From Ceratobasidium sp. AG-K (taxonomy: Eukaryota > Basidiomycota > Agaricomycetes > Cantharellales > Ceratobasidiaceae): 64,000 nt of DNA. The DNA lies in contig JAWNGF010000016.1 of the NCBI GenBank assembly GCA_037039685.1, positions 496,001 through 560,000 on the forward strand. Reading direction: 5' to 3'. The position numbers and the translations under genes are program-made. Shown here in pieces: positions 1-11,791 of the stretch (position 1 is the first letter of the stretch; every line of letters begins with the position of its first letter). Below the pieces are notes generated by a model. It had not been told where the DNA came from. It ran no database searches and worked only from the letters and a program-made list of their open reading frames with translations.

Positions 1-810
1 CCGGCGATAGGAATCGTCATCCGTGTACCGCTCCTGCTGTTTGCCTGGAGGATATAGCGTTACACTCTCGGTCGACAGGAATGCCTCGCGCTCGCCCATT
101 TCAGAGCCAATGTCCTTGTGCCTAGCGCCCATTCCTGCAGGGTTGCCCGAGTTATTGCCCGTCGCGTTTGTGGAGAAGCGCCCGGTGTCTTGGAATACTG
201 CCATTGGCCGGGATTAGTGGTGGTTGTTGGCGGCTGGGGCTTTTTGCTGAATTTCTGGACAACAAACCGGACGCACAAAACGAGCAGCAAAAATCCAAAT
301 ACGCCTGTACAACCTTAAATTCAAGATCCATGCAATGGCGGTTTGCTAAGGTGACTTACAGACGACAACCAATACTGCAACGGCATAGGGAAAATAGGTG
401 CTTGACTTGGAGAAGATGTTACTGCTGCTACTGGTCGTAGTAGCTGATGGGCTTGTGGTGGTAGAAGATGATGTAGAGGAAACAGAAGAGGTGGATGAGG
501 ATGCGGATGTAGATGAGGTGGAAGTGGCGGTCGTTCGTTGAGATGAAGTGGTCGTGCTAGTGGTAGTGGTCGCGGTAGTAGTAGATGTAATGGCAGACGA
601 AGTGGTAGCAGCCGTGGTTGACCGACTCGTTGACTGTGTTGTGGATGTGCCGGTGATCGCCGTCGTTTGAGCTGTCGTCGTCGCTTGCCGCACCATTAAC
701 TTGTCACCGTGAGGTACATCAATAGGACCACCATGGGCTGAACCCAGCAAAGACACGAGAATAGAGCACGCCAAGAGGTAGCATAGTACCCGGCGCGGAG
801 AAGAAACCAT
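1..810 (-). CDS. Ser/Thr-rich single-pass membrane protein, partial (runs off left edge)
   Basis: Reading begins at an ATG (808-810) with a clear signal peptide: basic MVSSPRR, then a hydrophobic core ending near LLGSAHG. About 100 residues of almost pure Ser/Thr follow, a likely O-mannosylated stalk. A transmembrane segment starts at YFPYAVAVLVVVC and is completed after a short intron (GTAAGT donor near 353, CAG acceptor near 305) by VFGFLLLVLCVRF. A basic juxtamembrane stretch (KFSKKPQ) then leads into the cytoplasmic tail. The layout matches Mid2/Wsc-type cell-wall stress sensors and other fungal mucin-like membrane proteins, but no diagnostic domain is visible, so a sensor role is only inference. 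The tail reads DTGRFSTNATGNN and continues through GEREAFLSTE in a different frame from the TM exon. I could not find a GT donor of the right phase, so the junction near 190-260 is unresolved. Confidence 0.6.
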
Positions 811-1255
811 GATGATTGAAGGGGAGAGGCGAACAAAACGAACAACGGCGAATCGAGAGATTAAATGTCCTTGATATTATGCAAATGGAGGATAGGGATG
901 AGGGAAAGGGAACAAACGGGAGTGCGCAGCGACTGCGCGTGAACATTTATAAAAATCACAGCCCATCGAAGCGGGACAGATTCAAATGCTAAACTCACGA
1001 AGCGCAAGCGCCAACCCTAATCTGCAAATTGTTTGTCACTGCCGTTGCGGCAAGGATGGCGATGCTGTCAGTGATGCACAGCATAGTTCTATTTTTGTCA
1101 ATAGCTATATCCACATAAGGTAAGGCCATGGCTGACCGAGACGTAGCGCTAATGTCCCCAAAAACTAATAGAATATGCTCTGCCATCCTCGTAGTTCGTG
1201 GCCAGCCGTGCTTTCTAGCATACTTCGCGCCTACCCCCCGATCGAAGCCCTATCG
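811..1255. other. Intergenic, no gene seen
   Basis: About 445 bp between the start of the Ser/Thr-rich protein and the stop codon of BFR2, both on the minus strand. It should hold the promoter of the former and the 3' end of the latter. Short ORFs here have no protein-like features. Confidence 0.5.
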
Positions 1256-3011
1256 TCACGATACTGTGAGCTCGCCCCGTCCAATATCCCTGCCCAGCAA
1301 ATTTGCGAATAGTTCGTCAATTTGTTCTTCATGCCATGTCGTTGTGGGTACGGGGACCATAAAGTTTTGGAGTTTCTCGTGGACTTCATACCTAGATGAG
1401 AAGGTATAGCCTCAGACGATCTGACAAAGCCAATCCCACGAACCTCAACTTGCGTCCTTTCGAGGCCTTTGTGTCAACCACCTTTTTGGCTTTCTTCATG
1501 CGCTGTCGCGACGCCCAGTCATCTATACCAGTAGCGCATTTAGTGTGTATTTACGCTCGATGCACCAAGGGCTTGCCTTCCGCTCCAGTCCGGCTATCGA
1601 TCACGTCTCTCAGCAGTGCTTGATAAAAATCCAGATCGTCAAAGACTTCCGCATCACCCTCTGCTCCGTCAGCTTCACCCCCTCTCGCCGACGGGGATTC
1701 TCCGTCGGTCCGCGCAGGCCGCGTGCCAATACGTGCTCCAGCGGATCGCCGAACCCGAGTCCGTCCGATGGCTTTAGCCCCCGATTCGCCCAGCGCCTCT
1801 TCCACAAGCTCGACAGTTGACCGTGTGGCACCCGCACCTCGGAACGACTTGGAGGATAAACTCGAGGGGGTGACCGCAGCAATTTTGTTCGACCATTTTT
1901 GTAGGGTCCGTACACAAGACGGATGGTATCTGGAAGACAAACATGTAAATAGTGACGACAGAGCTTGTGTTGATACCTACGCTGCATCAACCTCGGCCAT
2001 GGTCAATGTAGATTGCTGTGTGTGTTGTTCCAGATCCACATCCGTGTTTTGTCTTTGCCGTTTGGCAGTTGGCAATTCAACGTCGGCCTCGTTCGCCTCA
2101 ATAAGCCGCTAAAATAATAATGAGTTGCATGAATCCCTGAAGACATAGATTTAATGACCTTTCGTAGGGCCAGTAGCTCATCAGAGAACGCGAGGATCTC
2201 TTTCACCAGAGCTTGCACAGCAGCCTGACCAGCCTCGGAAGTTACATACGGACCAAGATCGTTTGGCTACCATAAGTCAATAACTATGCCACCATACAAC
2301 CCGAGCACACTTACGTGGGGTAATCGGTTGCTCGCAGTAGCCGCTTTTTGCAACCGTATCCGGGTTTCCAAGAGCGAGCTCCATAGCGCACGTTGTTGTA
2401 TAATTGCCCGTCCCTTGTCCTTGTCCGCCTCTCGGGTCCTTTTCAATGTTGCAGCAAGGTTGTCTGCGGCTGACTCTGGTTCTGCCTGATCCTCGTCGGA
2501 GAGTTCATCTTCACTTGCGCCGTTGCCATCCTCTGCGTCATTATTCTCCTCCTCTTCCTCATCGGCCAGAGTACTGGGCTCCTCGTCCAAGCTGCTCCCG
2601 TCTAAGTTCGTAAGCTAAATGACAACTTGAAAATCAAAGTGATTACCTTCGGGCTCGCTCTCTGAATCAACGCCAGCCCGACTACCAAGCTCTCCTTCAG
2701 ATGAGATAGCAGACAACTCTTGGAGAGACATTCTGCTCGTACGAACGCCAGCATACTTGGGGTCTACCAGTGCGTCTTGTTGTTTGCGCAACGAAGAGGC
2801 GCTGGAGAAAATAAGGAGCAGCATTATTGGTATTTATTTCGCAAACGTACCTAACATCAAGGTAATGTCCTCTTCCAGCCGTCAAATCATTGCTCCCTTC
2901 ATCCTCCTCTCCAAGCCCGCCTTCTACTCGTTCAATATCAATGTCCGCAGGCGCAGTGTCGTCCAGTTGTGCAATCTGTTCAGCGAGACTGAGATGACCT
3001 TGTCGGGTCAT
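1256..3011 (-). CDS. BFR2: BFR2/AATF (Che-1/TRAUB) ribosome biogenesis factor
   Basis: Eight exons can be traced: 3011-2851, 2801-2647, 2601-2315, 2266-2159, 2108-1981, 1929-1577, 1522-1444, 1391-1256. They sum to 1407 bp, 468 residues. Family marks in order are an N-terminal [11 protein letters not shown], then HYLDV joined to [19 protein letters not shown], a long acidic stretch ([13 protein letters not shown]), a Leu-rich segment ending [35 protein letters not shown], and the TRAUB C-terminus [20 protein letters not shown]. Yeast Bfr2 and human AATF act in the nucleolus in the early small-subunit processome, in pre-18S rRNA processing. The intron after exon 6 (1576-1523, 54 bp) appears to be GC-AG: donor GAAG|GCAAGC is the only site giving the correct phase into [14 protein letters not shown]. 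The start at 3011 gives the expected family N-terminus. It is divergent from the CLC gene. Confidence 0.92.
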
Positions 3012-3182
3012 GATAGGTGAGCTTCAGAGCAACACAGCGACAAGAAACGGCGTACGGGTCATGATTCTGGATTGAAGCCTTGACTGAAGCACAAAATTAG
3101 AGCACAGTTTGCAATCAGGGTCCCTGCTCAGGATCACATAGATCACGTGTCCGAACGATCTTAACTCATCCCATTCTCAGCG
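3012..3182. promoter_or_regulatory. Divergent promoter BFR2 / CLC with CACGTG
   Basis: A 171-bp gap between two divergent ATGs. It contains one perfect CACGTG palindrome at 3144-3149, 34 bp upstream of the CLC start. CACGTG is the core site of bHLH factors such as Cbf1 and of some bZIPs; which factor binds here is unknown. Confidence 0.45.
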
Positions 3183-6100
3183 ATGTCTTCCTCTGCCCAG
3201 ACACCAGCCTTTGACGATACATGGGCGCAATGGGATGAATCTCATCCAAGACCAAGCAAAGATAGTACACGAGAATACAGTGGCCATGATGCTCATATTC
3301 CATTTGACGAAAGTGCTAGCGTATTTCACGAGTTGAATCCTTGGGAGAGCCAGGTGGATCTTACGACTGGAATTAACCGGAATTACAGAGACGGGGCTAC
3401 TATAGGTAATGTATCAACAGTATATGTATCTATCGGCTTCTCGTTGATTCGCAACAGACTGGACACAGGAAGAAGCAGCCGAGCGAGTTCATAAACACGT
3501 ACTGCGCTCCCAGCACGGACTACGTGGAATAGTACTGCCCTTGTTGGATCAATCACGCATATGGTTCTTCATGTCCACCTTAGGAAGGATCAACTTAGCT
3601 AACGCATACGTTTTCTAGGGTCGTGTTAATCGCTACGGGCATTTCTGTTGGGTTCATTGGCGCTTGGTTGGATGTGCTTGTAGCTTGGTAAGCCCAGTGG
3701 TTCTGCAGTGTGAATCTTCTAAGCTTTCTATCAAGGTTAGGGGATATAAGGACTGGGCGATGCAGCTATGGTTTTTTCTACAATGAAAATGCGTGTTGTA
3801 GTGGCCTCGACGGTGAGAAGGCCGCCCTGATTACCACAGTTTCCCCAACTGATGTCCTATGGCTAGCCGGGGAGATCTGCAACGAGTGGCAAACTTGGAG
3901 TGAATACTTCGGTATCCGCTCCATTGCCGTCACTTCCTTGATACAAACGTTCACCTATGTTCTCCTCGCTGTAAGTGGTCTACCGCGTTCACTTGTGCAT
4001 CGAGCCGACACGTCGAATAGATTGCGTATTCTGGGAGTGCAGCCATCCTTGTACAATCGTATGCGCCATATGCATTTCATACAGGCAGTACGTCTCTCAT
4101 ACCGGTATTCACTACTTCATTTCAAATATGTCTAATACAATTACTGTATCTAGTTCCCGAAATCAAGGCCGTGAGTCCCAACCGTTGCAAGTAAATCGTA
4201 AATCTGTAGCTGTCTACCCACAGATCCTCAACGGTTATGTTTTGGATTTGTTCCTATCTCCGTGGACGCTACTTGTGAAAGGCGTTGGGTTAGCTCTGGC
4301 AGTGGCTTCTGGGCTATCCCTTGGTAAAGAAGTATGCACGCGTTTTGCCTTACACCGCCTGGCTAATGCGGTTTCAATCGCTTGGTAGGGGCCACTAGTG
4401 CACGTTAGTTGTTGCATCGCGTCTATCTTCTTCAACTTGGTATCGAATTTCAAAGGCAACCAAGGTATTTGGATATTCCTTACTTTTAATCATCATTTAC
4501 ATTTTGGCATGCAAACTTTGACTAGCCCAGAAACGACGTATTCTGTCCGCGGCGGCGTCGGCAGGCGTAGCTGTTGCATTTGGATCGCCCCTTGGTGGGG
4601 TACTTTTTGGTCTCGAAGAACTTGATCTCTTTTCCCGGGCCCATGTCATGTGGCGTGCGTTCGTATGCGCGGTGCTTGCTGCTGTCACACTCCAATGGAC
4701 GGACGTATTTGCGACCGGAAAGCTTGTTTTGTTTCAGGTTTGTTGCCCGCATACTTCGTTCAGATTATGGACTTCATTACAACGTCGCATAGGTTACGGA
4801 GGGCACACCGTGGAAAGGATTCGAGTTGGTAAGTTGAAAGAGGAAGGAATGGGAGGTCGGGCTCAACCTAATAATCAATTATACAAGGTCCCCTGGGTGA
4901 TTCTCAGCGTGTTTGGCGTATGTTGTGTACTTCCTTTGACTTGCCTCCCTCACACTTACAGGCACCAATAGGGTTTGGCCGGGGCACTTCTCATTCGGCT
5001 CAATATCGCGGCCGCAGTTCACCGACACCACTCTTGGATCCGCGACTGGCCCCTAATGGAAGTCGTATGTGTCACAGCTTTTACATCGCTGCTGAGTTAC
5101 CCGGTATGGTGATATTGGTTTGATCACTCATACCCACGCCCTGACCAAGTTGGACCCAGATTGCGTTTATGCGAGCACAGAGTTCAAACTTGGTTGGTAA
5201 TTTATTTATGGAGTGCGATCCTGCAAAACCGGATTATCATGGCCTTTGCAAGTGCGTATATTTCCGTTTTGTTCGCAAACGATTAATCGGCAACTCCGCA
5301 GTCCGTCATCGATGTGGCAAAATATATTCAACCTATTCCTAACCTCAGGTTTCAAGCTAATCTTAACCGCATGGACGTTTGGTATGAAGGTGAGGTTGAC
5401 AATCGGCGATCGGGGTACGGAACGAACTGTTGATATTATGATTCAAGGTCCCAGCCGGGATCTTCCTGCCCACAATAGCGATCGGAGCGACCATGGGCAG
5501 AGCAGTGGGAATTATCATGTAAGCGATTGACCTGCTGCGACTGTTAGGAGTATACCCACAGCCTACCCCAGGCAGGGATGGCATAGGGCACATCCGACTG
5601 CATGGATATTTTCAGCTTGCGCGCCTGAGGGGCAGTGCATCTCTCCTGGGTTTTACTCGGTTAGTGTTGCATGAAAATTGATAACGCACTCCCGTTTAAG
5701 CCCTAAATGCGTGTAATTTAGGTTATCGGGGCAGCAGCGATGTTAGGTGGAGTAACCCGCATGACCAGTAGGTTGCTGCTCGTTCTAGTTGGGAGCATTT
5801 CTGATCCCACGCGTAGTATCGCTGGTTGTAATCATGTTCGAGGTGAGCCCTGGGCTAAAACTCGATTCGCGTCTCTCATGAAGCTAACGCCTCCCCATAG
5901 CTGACTGGCGCCCTATCCCACGTACTACCAATTATGATCGCAGTCATGGGTAAGCACTCAAAATCCCTTTTTCTGTACAATTCTAAATTGCCACAGTCAG
6001 CAAATGGGTTGGCGACGCATTCGGCAAAGAGGGTATTTATAACGCATGGATTGCGCTTCACGGATATCCTTTCCTATCAACCACCGTCGAGTATAGAGAC

Positions 6101-6817
6101 CAAGGTGAAACTGCGGTTAGTCGGATGATATCGCGAGAGCATATAGTCACGATTAGTGCTCACCACAGCACAATGGATCAACTTGGTAAACTTGTTTGTG
6201 ATTGGGGTTCAGAATACAGTTGACGAAATCATTAGAGGAGCTGCTACGATCACACACATTTCGTGGCTTCCCCATTGTGAATGGCGATGAGCTCATTGGG
6301 TATATTACGAGGGATAAACTTCATGATGTATTAGGCTAGTACCAATGGCCTCTCAGTATATTCGTTGCACCAACTCTAACGCGCTCATATCACAGAAAAT
6401 TTGACATCACAATACCCCGACGATTCGGCCCTAGCAGACGTCAATTGTACATTCGCTGGACGACATGACTCGTCGTACGAAGAAGTGGATTTGTCTTCAT
6501 TCATGGATCCTGCACCAATGCAGCTTCGACCAGCTATCCCACTGCAGATCGTTGTTAGCTTTTTCCAAAAAATGGTGAGCCACGGCATGGGTAATGGCCA
6601 CTAGTACTCAAGCTGCTTTCACGTAGAGTCCTCAGTGTGTCTTATTTACGTCCAATGGCTATCTCCGTGGAATGATGACTAAAGTAAGAATGCTTGAGCT
6701 CATTTCAACGTGGCGCTGACGAGTACGCAGCGAGACGTGGTTAACCTCATGCGAGAGCGCTTTATCAATGCTAATGCGCTGGCAGAACGACCTGGAACTA
6801 TATTCTCGGCGGACTAG
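3183..6817 (+). CDS. CLC-family chloride channel / Cl-/H+ antiporter with CBS domains
   Basis: A multi-exon gene (well over ten exons) starting [20 protein letters not shown]. The channel core appears piecewise: [15 protein letters not shown], then a first helix [19 protein letters not shown], a Cys pair and CNEWQTW loop, [20 protein letters not shown], and LSLGKE joined across an intron to GPLVHVSCC. That gives the GKEGP signature with the gating glutamate. [18 protein letters not shown] follows. Two C-terminal CBS half-sites are seen: [16 protein letters not shown], and [19 protein letters not shown] near the end (stop TAG 6815-6817). Gating and proton-coupling glutamates suggest an antiporter of Golgi/endosome/vacuole type like yeast Gef1, but channel versus antiporter cannot be settled here. 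No disabling lesion was noticed. Confidence 0.9.
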
Positions 6818-8046
6818 ACAACGTAATACACAGGCCAGCAGGCTCGGTAATATCGTTTGATACCAATTACGAACATCTACTTGCTGAGCAAGTGGATCAG
6901 ACAATTGCATTCTATTCGGCATAAAAATGTAGCTTTCGTTTTCCACGGTGCGAAGGCCAAGACTACCAATTATACTCTCTCACAATGAATTCCTGCTTCC
7001 ATGATTGTTTGGCCAGACCTATCAAATGAATACGGCCCAGGTGGCATTGTGACCTTTTAAGGGGAAACCTCAGTACTATCTAGTGGTTTCTACTGCGTTA
7101 ACCAACAAGGGGATACCATGTGCGAGTTTGAAACGTATGTATTACTGAAGCAGTGCAACCCATAAATCTCATCATCGAGGGTGAATTCGAACGGCGTATT
7201 GGATGAGATCAACTAGAATATATGCGTAACCCAACTAGCATTGCCGAGAAACATGATGCACACCTGGACCCAGTTACCTTATGCCAGAACACCACATGTC
7301 TGTGCTCTCCAACATTCCAACTAACCGTTGCCCACTTGTTTCAGCTGAAATATTTCAATCACACACCATGAGCCAATATTCCAATCGACGGAGAAGTTAT
7401 CTCCTGGCTACGAACGTAAATGCGCTTTGCTCAAGGGTTGCTCGTTCAACTTTAAATGTTTCGGCGTACCTGGCCGATCCACACAAACACTAGAGGGCCC
7501 GACAACGGGGCTATCTGTATGCTATTACTTGGGCACTTGCACGCAATGATAATTGGGCTTTCGTCATGACTGGATGGGCTCCCGGTATGGAGGAAACCAC
7601 ATCTCCAAATCTCCGCCATCCTCAGGATAAAGCTTTGGAGTCCTAGTGACCCCGGCTAAGTATTCTGGTATAACGAGTAACAGGAGACTCTGCAGGATAC
7701 CCCGGGACATAAAAACTTTAAGATGTATCTCTATATCGTGGGCAAATATAGAAATAAACCTTGCACTTTAGTCAGCATTCAATAGAGCGACTGGATCTTG
7801 ACAGGGGATACGGCGGTCGCCTATGTATTTTGCCAGCGAATGGGATCAAACTCCGTGTTTTATGGATCCGCAGAGATTTGGATTCTACAACGACATAATT
7901 TCCGAGACTCATGCTCTCCTAGAGCGAGGCGGCCTGCATACACCGGTATTATTAAGAGGTTGCATGCCCTGCATTGGGAAGGCTCATTGTCATGTGAGGG
8001 TAAGCGCTCGCGCCTGGGTGGGATTGCGCAATTTCATAACCGACCC
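6818..8046. other. Intergenic ~1.2 kb, nothing recognised
   Basis: The gap between the CLC stop and the TRAPPC12 start is much longer than other same-strand gaps here. Reading frames are short and broken. An open stretch from 7798 runs in frame into the TRAPPC12 first exon, but its translation has no family features, so I treat it as 5' leader. I see no transposon signature. Confidence 0.4.
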
Positions 8047-9584
8047 ATGTCAGCACCATCCCCAATCCCCAACCCGTTCGAACTTACGCCTCGGGCGTCG
8101 CCTACAAACGAGATTGTTATCGAAGGACTAAATAACCCATCGTTATTTTTACCAATTCCTAATGTATGGCTCACGTACTATATATGCCCGTTCACCAACT
8201 TAATGCCTCAAGTTTAGACCGATCCGTTGAACGCGCTGTTGAGCAAGCATATCCCAGCCGAGGCAAGGCCACAACGAGATCTCGTAGGAAGATATGAGGA
8301 TCAAACCCTGGACACGCTAGTTGTAAGAGAACGATATTACTGCAACTATCGATGGGAGAAGTGAATATGTGCTTGCCCAGATGTCGAATAGCTGGCGTGC
8401 GCTGGCTCGCATGGCCAAAGACCAAATAATTGCGACTCCTTCATCGGACACCGCCATGATACTGGACGTGGGTCATTTCGCTTTTCGTATTGTGATGGCT
8501 TGACAGACGAGACCATCTAGTTGTGGTCCCTTCGCCTATCTTCCCTCGCCCGTATGAGATTATTCAACCAAGCCACAGCAGAGTGCTCGAACCTCTACAA
8601 CCTCCTAGCTGTGGTCACTCCTCAGTCTGTACTGCGGCAGATTGTCCCGTTTGAACTCGATGTATTGCGTGCACGCACGATGTACTGGAGTGGAGACCTA
8701 AGAGGCTATTTGGACGAGCTCGTTCGGCTGATACGAATGTGCAAGCGAACTGCGAGGAGGGAGGCCAAAATCTCCCAGTCCAGGGCAGCCATGTGGAAGG
8801 AGCGGGGGATGAGGACTGGAATGCTGGTGGTGACCCAGTTGGTTGAGATGCAGGTGAGTCGCATGTTCACGATTGAAATTACCACTTGAGAGGGTATCTG
8901 ACATGTGGTGTAATGTCCCAGGATTATGCTGGCGCGCTAACCATTCTACGTCCGCTCGCCATGTCGCCTACATCTCCTCCTGAGCTCCGATTTGCACTGG
9001 CCCGGATTATGATGGAAGCTGGGGACTCGGGAAAGGTTCAAGAAGTCCTCGACGACCAAAAGCCCGATGAAATTACTGCTGCGCTGGTGGCCTCTATGAT
9101 GGGGCGATGGAGTGAGGCCGAGGACATATTGAGGAAGGCTCATGAAGGGGACAAGGAGAACTCGGTGGTAAGTAGTTCTCGTCGATCAGGGTCAATGTTG
9201 AATTGTGTTTTTATAAGGTGGTCAACAACCTGGCGGTGGTCTTATTGAGTTGTGGAAAACTCGAAGAGGTACGGGGGTTCTACGGGATTGGTTTTTCTAC
9301 GTATTAAAATCTCTAACGAAGCTGCGATTTTATTAGGGAATTACCTTGCTTGAAGACATGCTCAAGACTAGCCCGGCATCCTTTGTTGCTGTGGAGCCGT
9401 TTTTGTACAACCTTGGTACGTAGCTGAGTTTACCTTCAGAATCGTTTACTAACAATGCCTGTTAGCAACCTTGTATGAGCTTCGGTCTAATAGCGCGATC
9501 GACCGTAAACGAAATATGCTAAGGGAGGTTGCACAGTGGGGCGGAGACGGTATCAAGACTGGCGCATTGAAGCTGCCAGCTTAG
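8047..9584 (+). CDS. TRAPPC12-like TPR protein (TRAPP complex subunit 12)
   Basis: Starts at ATG 8047 (MSAPSPIPNPFELT). After an intron the family motif TDPLNALLSKHIPAEARPQ appears, then SNSWRALARMAKDQIIATP, and WSLRLSSLARMRLFNQATAE following another short intron. Helical TPR-like repeats continue: DYAGALTILRPLAMSPTSP, WSEAEDILRKAHEGDKENS, NNLAVVLLSCGKLEEGITLL, and a terminal FLYNLATLYELRS...KRNMLREVAQWGGDG (stop 9582-9584). TRAPPC12 belongs to the metazoan and filamentous-fungal TRAPPIII complex, which acts as an exchange factor for Ypt1/Rab1 in ER-Golgi traffic and autophagy. At least six introns of about 50-60 bp are needed. The start is the first ATG giving the conserved Pro-rich N-terminus; the ORF is open upstream, so a slightly earlier start is possible. 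Confidence 0.8.
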
Positions 9585-10282
9585 TCCCGGTTAATGTACA
9601 TGTGCACTAAGTATGTAGTCCCACGACAAAGGGCTATGACCCCTGTGATTTTTCGTTGTATTTTTTCCATTCCATTGACGCAGGGCCTTATTAAGTGTCT
9701 GTGTGGAAACCCCTTGGTGTACGTGGTAGAAGCACGGACCTGAACTTCCGTTACTCGAAAATATATGCGTGTGGCGTCACGGCCAGCCATGCAGTGGCAG
9801 GCTGAAGTCTTTTTGGCTTGCGTGACATTACATTCCACAGCCGTGAGTGATGAAGCCACTGGTATGATCCGAAAACGAAAGTGTGGTTGGACTACAAGGC
9901 TTCAACTAACCGCTTGATTTGAGGTTGGCTTCGATGCTGGTGAATCGATTGGCTTTTTGGCTGATAAAATATCAAGGTAAAAATGATAGTTCGACTAATT
10001 ATAAAACAACAACAGTGACTTTTATACTACTGCATTAATACATATGTGTGATAATATATAATTGTCATCAACAATAGTCCGTTCAATGTGCACTCGGGGA
10101 TCTTGCGTAAATAGGGTACGGATACAGCAGAGGTTGAATAAATAACAAGAGACCCGATGAGCCAAGAAAAGCAGCCGACTCGAACCCAAGTGATAAGAAT
10201 CGAGAATCGAGCCCAAGTAGACGGGGATGTGGGAACTAGATGACGGTGGTTGGACGCGGGTCTTTCGAGTTGCGGATCTCCA
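9585..10282. other. Intergenic between convergent genes, nothing recognised
   Basis: About 700 bp downstream of TRAPPC12 and of the minus-strand Pro/Gln-rich gene. It is AT-richer around 9950-10080. The 3' end of the minus-strand gene is uncertain, so part of this may be its last exon or 3' UTR. Confidence 0.4.
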
Positions 10283-11653
10283 TTATGTTCTCTGTAGTGG
10301 ATGCAAATTAGTGAGCTGGGATAGAAAGTAGAACCAAGGCGTACCAGGACTTCCGTGCCGTTGGTACCACGGGCACAGATGCCGATTTCCCCTCCCGCAG
10401 CAACGGTCTGCTTCTCCCTCCCTCCCAGCACCGATGCAAACCACGCACCGACGGCGCCGGCGCTGGGTGTGTTGACCTGTGGGCAAGAATTGGACCGGCC
10501 CAGACGGGTCTATTTGGCATTGGGGTTGCGGATGCGGATGATGCGGGGACAGAATGGCGGCAACGGCGGGAGGGAGGGATGTGGAATGTGGTGCGTGACG
10601 CCAGGTGGCCGGGCCGGGTTTGAGAAGCGTATGTTGAGATTGTTGTTGGAGAGCTAGGTAAATTTCGGCAGACGGGCCAGTGGGATACGACGGCGATGGT
10701 GCGTAAAAAGTTTGTGGTTGTTGCTGCGAATAGTCCTGTTGTTGCCCAGGTTGCGGGTAAAACGCCTGCGCAGGAGAAGATTCGCCTGGACCAGGTTGGA
10801 AAGTCGTAGGGGTGGGTGGAAAATGAGTTTCAGACTGCGCATGCTGCGGGCTGTACATGCGGTATTGTTGTGGGTCGTGGTTTGGGTATTGTTCACCCTG
10901 ATGTGCCCCGTGGTTGTCTTGCGGCAGATAGTCCTGGTAGCAGGTCTGGTCGTATGGCATGGCGGGTTGCTCGAGATGAGGAGGCTGCATCATGCTTGGG
11001 TGGGGATGCGTCACCACTGGCGTCAGCTGCTGAGGTTCGAGCTCGTAGGTCTGGTGGGAGGTTGGCACAGGCGCGGGTTGGATGGGCGTGCTCAGCATAA
11101 GCAGAGACTCGGCATGAGCGACATTCGGTTCCTCGAGTGGGATGCTAGAACGGAGTTCGGTTTCTGCGCTTGACGCTGCACTCGGGCTGACGGATTGAGG
11201 TGGTGTAAACGGAGAAGGGCCAGGGCGGGCATGTTCAAAGTTGATCGAGAGAGGCGGCACCGTTTGCTCGCTACGAGGGCTTTGGGGACGCGAACACAAA
11301 GGCGAGGTGGTTACAGGGCTAGTGGAGGTTTCTAGAGGAAAGGGAACGAGAAGCGCAGATTGATCGTCGTGGCCACAGTGGCAGCACTGGAGGATCACCG
11401 TCGCTGGAAGCTCAACATAGGCTCGCAGGGCCGGGTGAATCGCGTCGCGAGAAATAAAAGAAGTGTGATCTACTAAAAGATTAGAGTAATTCTAATATCG
11501 AATCAAATACTTGCCTGCGGCTGGCTGGTGGGCGTGAACACGGATGGAAGCCTTGAGCGTCAGAGGGCCGGTCTTGCGGGGTCGTCCAGCGCCCGATCGA
11601 GCGCCGCCCGCCCTGTGCCCGAGCGAGTTCTTTCCTCCCTTCTTGCGGCCCAT
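10283..11653 (-). CDS. Pro/Gln-rich protein with AT-hook-like N-terminus, function unknown
   Basis: The first exon starts MGRKKGGKNSLGHRAGGARS and contains GAGRPRKTG, an AT-hook-like basic patch. An ATG 33 bp upstream is an alternative start. The first intron looks GC-AG: CGCAG|GCAAGT to TTTTAG (11511-11470, 42 bp), joining AHQPAA to VDHTSFISRDAIHPALRAYV. A small Cys cluster (ILQCCHCGHDD) follows, then about 250 residues rich in Pro, Gln, Ser and His. The 3' structure is not settled. Near 10470 an acceptor-like TTGCCCACAG would switch to a frame reading VNTPSAGAVGAWFASVLGG and on to GICARGTNGTEVLVRL, so the end coordinate is provisional. It may be a nuclear DNA-binding or scaffold protein; I recognise no family. 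It shares a 138-bp divergent promoter with NUP53. Confidence 0.5.
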
Positions 11654-11791
11654 GGGTGGTTGTGAGAGAGGAGTGATGTGCGGCATCCACGATGCAGGGG
11701 ATGATCCTCCTCGTGGCTAGCGGCAGGTGGCTACACGCGCTGGCTGGGTCACGTGAACACAAGCGCCGGGCTGCTTCTGTCTCTGCCCACC
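11654..11791. promoter_or_regulatory. Divergent promoter with CACGTG
   Basis: A 138-bp gap between the ATG of the Pro/Gln-rich gene (-) and that of NUP53 (+). A perfect CACGTG lies at 11750-11755, 37 bp before the NUP53 ATG. Confidence 0.45.

Noticed and set aside
10712..11173. 153-codon plus-strand ORF, hydrophobic and Arg/Val/Leu-rich
   Set aside because: Antisense shadow of the Pro/Gln-rich gene; composition is the expected complement of Gln/Pro/His codons.
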